Below, piece after piece: positions 60,751-64,000 of a stretch of 64,000 nt of DNA. The stretch comes from Cruorifilaria tuberocauda (taxonomy: Eukaryota > Nematoda > Chromadorea > Rhabditida > Onchocercidae): contig JABVXU010000107.1 in NCBI GenBank assembly GCA_013365365.1, positions 84,989 through 148,988 of the forward strand, read 5' to 3'. Every line of letters starts with the position of its first letter. Position 1 is the stretch's first letter. The notes beneath the pieces were generated by a model. The model saw only the letters and a list, made by a program, of their open reading frames with translations. It was not told the DNA's origin and made no database searches. Position numbers and translations under genes: made by a program.

Positions 60751-63538
60751 ATGGAATTTGATCCTCTCGTCAGAGCTATACTTCACTTCAAGCATAGCAA
60801 TATTGAAGAAGCGATTAAAATTTCTAGTGATATACTCGAGAAGAATCCTTGTGATCAGGTAAAATATATTATTTCACTCTCATTATCACTCTCACTTTTC
60901 CATATCTTATCACTAATACTTGATATCATTGATATCATCATCCCTTTGCTTTCTTTCCAATTTACGATTAGTTGAAAAATTTTTTTCCCTCGAAATTAAC
61001 TCTCAAATTTCACGTATATTTTTTTTTTCTTTTAAGTTTATATTTTTTTGATAAGAAGAAATTTTGAGAGATATTTTTTTCTTCTTCTTTATCATTCTTA
61101 TCATCAGAATTTGATATATCATTGTTATCATTTCATTCTTAAAAATTGTCAATTTTTTCAGGCAGCATGGAGTTTGAAGTTAAGCTGTTTAGCGGAAAAG
61201 TTTTATGTTGATGAATTGGAAAATGATGAACGTGGTGTTGCAGAGTTATTTTTGGATGATACTGTATTAGCATCAAAAGCAAGGCCTGGTACTTCGTTAT
61301 CCAGGCCAATTACTTCAAGCCAAACATCCAGACAAGCTATTAGGTTATTTATTTACTTACATAGGATACCTAATGAAATGGAAATTTATCCGCGGCAAGC
61401 CAAATGTTATGATAGTATTTCTATAAATCCAGTGATAGGATGAAAGAAAAGGAAATTTTTTGTAGGCCAATTTCAAGCAGTGGAAGACCTATAAGTGGCG
61501 TTTTACGACCTGAAACACATGCACGACCTGGTACAATGGAACAAGCTTTACGTACGTCAAGAACTTCTAGAACTACTCGTGCAACATCATCTAGCTCTGC
61601 TAGATTTACTCGTCTTGGTACGGTAAGTAATTGTACCAATCAAAGTAATTGTACCAATCATAATCAAATTTTAAAAATTTACAATTTCAAATAATTTACT
61701 GTTTACTGTTTAATTTACCGTTCACTTTGAGAATACTGTAACTGATTGAAAAAAATTTTTAATTTTTAAAATCAAACAATATCAATACAGAAATTAATGA
61801 TTTCCATAAAAAAAGCCAGCGAAAATTATTTTATCAGGTAAACGAATTAAATGTAATTACATATCATCTTATCACTTATCAACGTGCCACTTATCATTTA
61901 TCATTTCTTCCTAATATTATGAATGAAATTTATTTTAAAATAAATCTCAACAATCTTCCAAATGAATGAATAAATGAAAAAACTTTGGAGCATTGATAAT
62001 TTGCTAATTATTTCTTTAGGCATCAATGATATCAGAGCCTAATGGACCATTTGTGAATTTATCACGACTTAATATCGATAAATATGCTGCTGATCCGGAA
62101 GTTAATCGAAATCTCTTCGAGTATGTCTTCTATCATGAAGGTGATATGAAGATAGCACATCAGGTGTGATTTATCAAATTATCCTCATCCTTATCAATAT
62201 CCTTATCAATATTTAAATTTTTTTAAGAAGAAAAAACAAAAGATATTGATATTGGCTTTTTTTTTTAGATCGCAGTAATTGCAGCAAAAAATGCTAATGA
62301 TACGGATTGGTATTGGAGAAATCAAGTTGGAAAAAGTTGCTATCGATTAGGGATGTTTGATGATGCATTAAAGCAATTTCATTCTTCATTAAATCATCAA
62401 AAAATGGTCGAAACATATGCTTACTTAGCTAAAGTATTTACTTAATTTCTTACAAAATTTATTTAATTTCACTTATAAATAAGCATTATAATTTAAATTT
62501 TGTATATTAATTAAGTGAAATTAAATAGTCAAGTATATTAATTAAGTAATTAAGGAAATTAGTAAGATGGTTTTTTTTTGCGTTCGTTGAAGGTCGAAAT
62601 ATACGCTTACATGGCTAAAGTATTTACTTAATTTCTTACAAATTTACTCAGTTTCACTCATAAATATTATAATTTTAATTTTGTATATTAATTAAGTGAA
62701 ATTAAGTAATTAAGGGAATTAGTAAGGTGGTTTTTTTTTTGTTGCATTCGTTGAATTTATTTTTGTACCAATAAACTGTAAAAGAATAGTAATTACTATG
62801 ATTCTAAACTTTTCTCTCTATTGAAACAATTGAATAAATATAACGATTTTCAGACATACTGTCGAATTGATCAACCATTGATGGCGATTGATCAATATAA
62901 TGCTGGTTTAGAAGTATTTTGTAATGATATCACATTATTGATCGGTTTGGCAAGAGTTCAAGAGGTTAAATGATAAATTACTGTAGTATAAATTTCATTA
63001 ATTTTTCTTCAAAATTTCAAAAAAAAAAAGGAAATTTAACAAACAACAAAATGGATATGCTTCTTTTGTGATAAACAAAAAATTTTTATCAATAGTTTAT
63101 CAGTTACGGGAGGAGGAAGATAAAGTTAAAGTTATTTAAAATTCTAAAAATACTATTTAAAAAGACAAATTTAAAAAATTTAAAAAAAAAGTAAAAATTA
63201 TTTTCAAAATATCTATATAAAAATAAGTGCCTATTCTAATCCACATTCTTTGTCACTTAGAAATTTATCATTTAAAAAAAAAATTTATCACTTTATCATT
63301 TAAAATAATATCATGGCATTTTTCAATATTATCAAATTTTCATTGAAAGGTGTGATTTTAAATTTTGTTAATAAAATTTAAGAAATTTTAATTTCTAGTA
63401 TCTTGGAAATAATGAAAATTGTATGAAAGCATATAAATTAGTGTTAGAGCAAGATCCAACAAATATTGAAGCAATTGCATGCATTGCAACCAATTATTTC
63501 TACAACGATCAACCGGAAATCGCTTTACGCTATTACAG
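60751..63538 (+). CDS. TTC8: BBS8/TTC8, BBSome subunit, 3'-truncated
   Basis: TTC8/BBS8 is a TPR subunit of the BBSome, the coat that moves membrane proteins in and out of cilia; in nematodes it acts in ciliated sensory neurons. Seven exons (60751-60858, 61162-61343, 61466-61622, 62020-62163, 62269-62433, 62854-62964 and 63399-63538) encode about the first 335 residues. Blocks shared with human TTC8 include GRPISGVLRPETHARPGTM, ARFTRLGTASMI, GPFVNLSRLN, SCYRLGMFDDALKQF and IEAIACIATNYFYNDQPEIALRYY. The linker keeps the RPGTSLSRP and RPGTMEQALRT signatures. The start ATG is preceded by TTTATCAG, a possible trans-splice site. The remaining TPRs lie beyond the right edge. Intron 5 contains a copy of the end of exon 5. 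Confidence 0.95.
62407..62755 (+). repeat. ~186-bp tandem duplication covering the end of BBS8 exon 5 and its splice donor
   Basis: The segment starting GTCGAAACATATGC at 62407 (last 27 coding bases of exon 5, the GTATTT donor and intron) is repeated from 62593 as GTCGAAATATACGC, with matching donor and intron sequence down to the TTCGTTGAA ends. The second copy still reads VEIYAYMAK before a GTATTT donor. Confidence 0.85.
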
Positions 63539-64000
63539 GTTAATTAATTAATTAATTAATTAATTAATTAATCAATTATTCTATTAGAAATACTATCTAA
63601 AAAGAAATTATAAATTGTTTAAGAGAGTTATAATCGAATACGGTAAGTAACATATATTTATAAAATCTATAAAATGATTAATTAATTTTAGCTTTTTATA
63701 AGAAATAATTAATAAATGTTTGTTTTTTAAGAGATAAAAAGTGAGAAAGAGAGGGAGAGAAAGCGAGAGAGAGAGAGAGAGAGGAATTGTGATTAGTTTT
63801 ATTTTAAGATCTAGGCAAAATTGTAGACAGTTTTGTATTAAGGCGTAAACTGTAAATAATTTTATTTTACGAAATTTTAAATGGATTCCTAACAAAACGT
63901 AAACTGTAAACAGTTTTGTATTTAAACGTAAACTTAAATATTTTTGTATCAAAACGTAAACTATAAATGGTTTTGTATTTAAACCTAACCCGTAAATATT
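63539..64000 (+). other. Intron of BBS8 to the window edge
   Basis: Begins with GTTAAT and a (TTAA)n run, then a GA run (63745-63782) and three copies of a CGTAAACTGTAAA-type motif with TTTTGTAT (63830-63990). No further BBS8 exon is visible before the window ends. Confidence 0.6.

Noticed and set aside
1..64000. Endosymbiont (Wolbachia-type) or viral insert
   Set aside because: No intronless bacterial-like genes, transposases, reverse transcriptases or capsid-like frames were seen. All recognised genes are spliced nuclear genes.

Overview
The window is AT-rich eukaryotic DNA with short spliceosomal introns (acceptors mostly TTTCAG or TTTTAG, donors GTAAGT or GTATGT). Gene content points to a nematode: a seven-repeat calponin-like muscle protein of the UNC-87 type, a Kunitz-domain secreted protein, ciliary BBS8, and start codons lying directly behind splice-acceptor sequences, as expected for spliced-leader trans-splicing. 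The very AT-rich, minisatellite-laden spacers fit a clade III (filarial or other spirurid) genome, but the species cannot be fixed from the sequence. I saw no tRNA, rRNA, CRISPR array, transposase or bacterial insert.

The left half (1-24400) is a compact block of housekeeping genes. In order they are ELP1 (+, 5' end outside the window), WDR74 (-), RPL18A/eL20 (-), CCDC97 (+), a Bax-inhibitor-1/TMBIM-like membrane protein (-) and UMPS (+). ELP1 and WDR74 converge, as do CCDC97 and the TMBIM-like gene. RPL18A and CCDC97 diverge from one spacer. Several of these act in translation or RNA biology (tRNA wobble modification, 60S assembly, the ribosome, a splicing-linked factor).

The middle (25800-42100) is more accessory. 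It holds an ABHD17-like serine hydrolase with an altered oxyanion motif (+), an unrecognised secreted Cys-rich protein (+), a small divergent LC8-type dynein light chain (-), and a 780-residue secreted protein joining two Kunitz domains to a long Gln/Arg/Lys-rich tail (-). The spacers and introns carry many tandem repeats, plus a foldback element whose single arm recurs 4 kb away between direct repeats.

The right part (45100-64000) holds ATG5 (-), a long repeat-rich spacer, the UNC-87-type gene (+) and BBS8/TTC8 (+, 3' end outside the window). All exon models were built by reading splice sites and checking that codon phase is kept across every intron. They have no transcript support. Main points for follow-up are the two competing 3' exons of the TMBIM-like gene, the copied start of UMPS upstream of the gene, the Kunitz/Gln-rich fusion, the foldback element with its solo arm, and the duplicated exon end plus splice donor inside a BBS8 intron.
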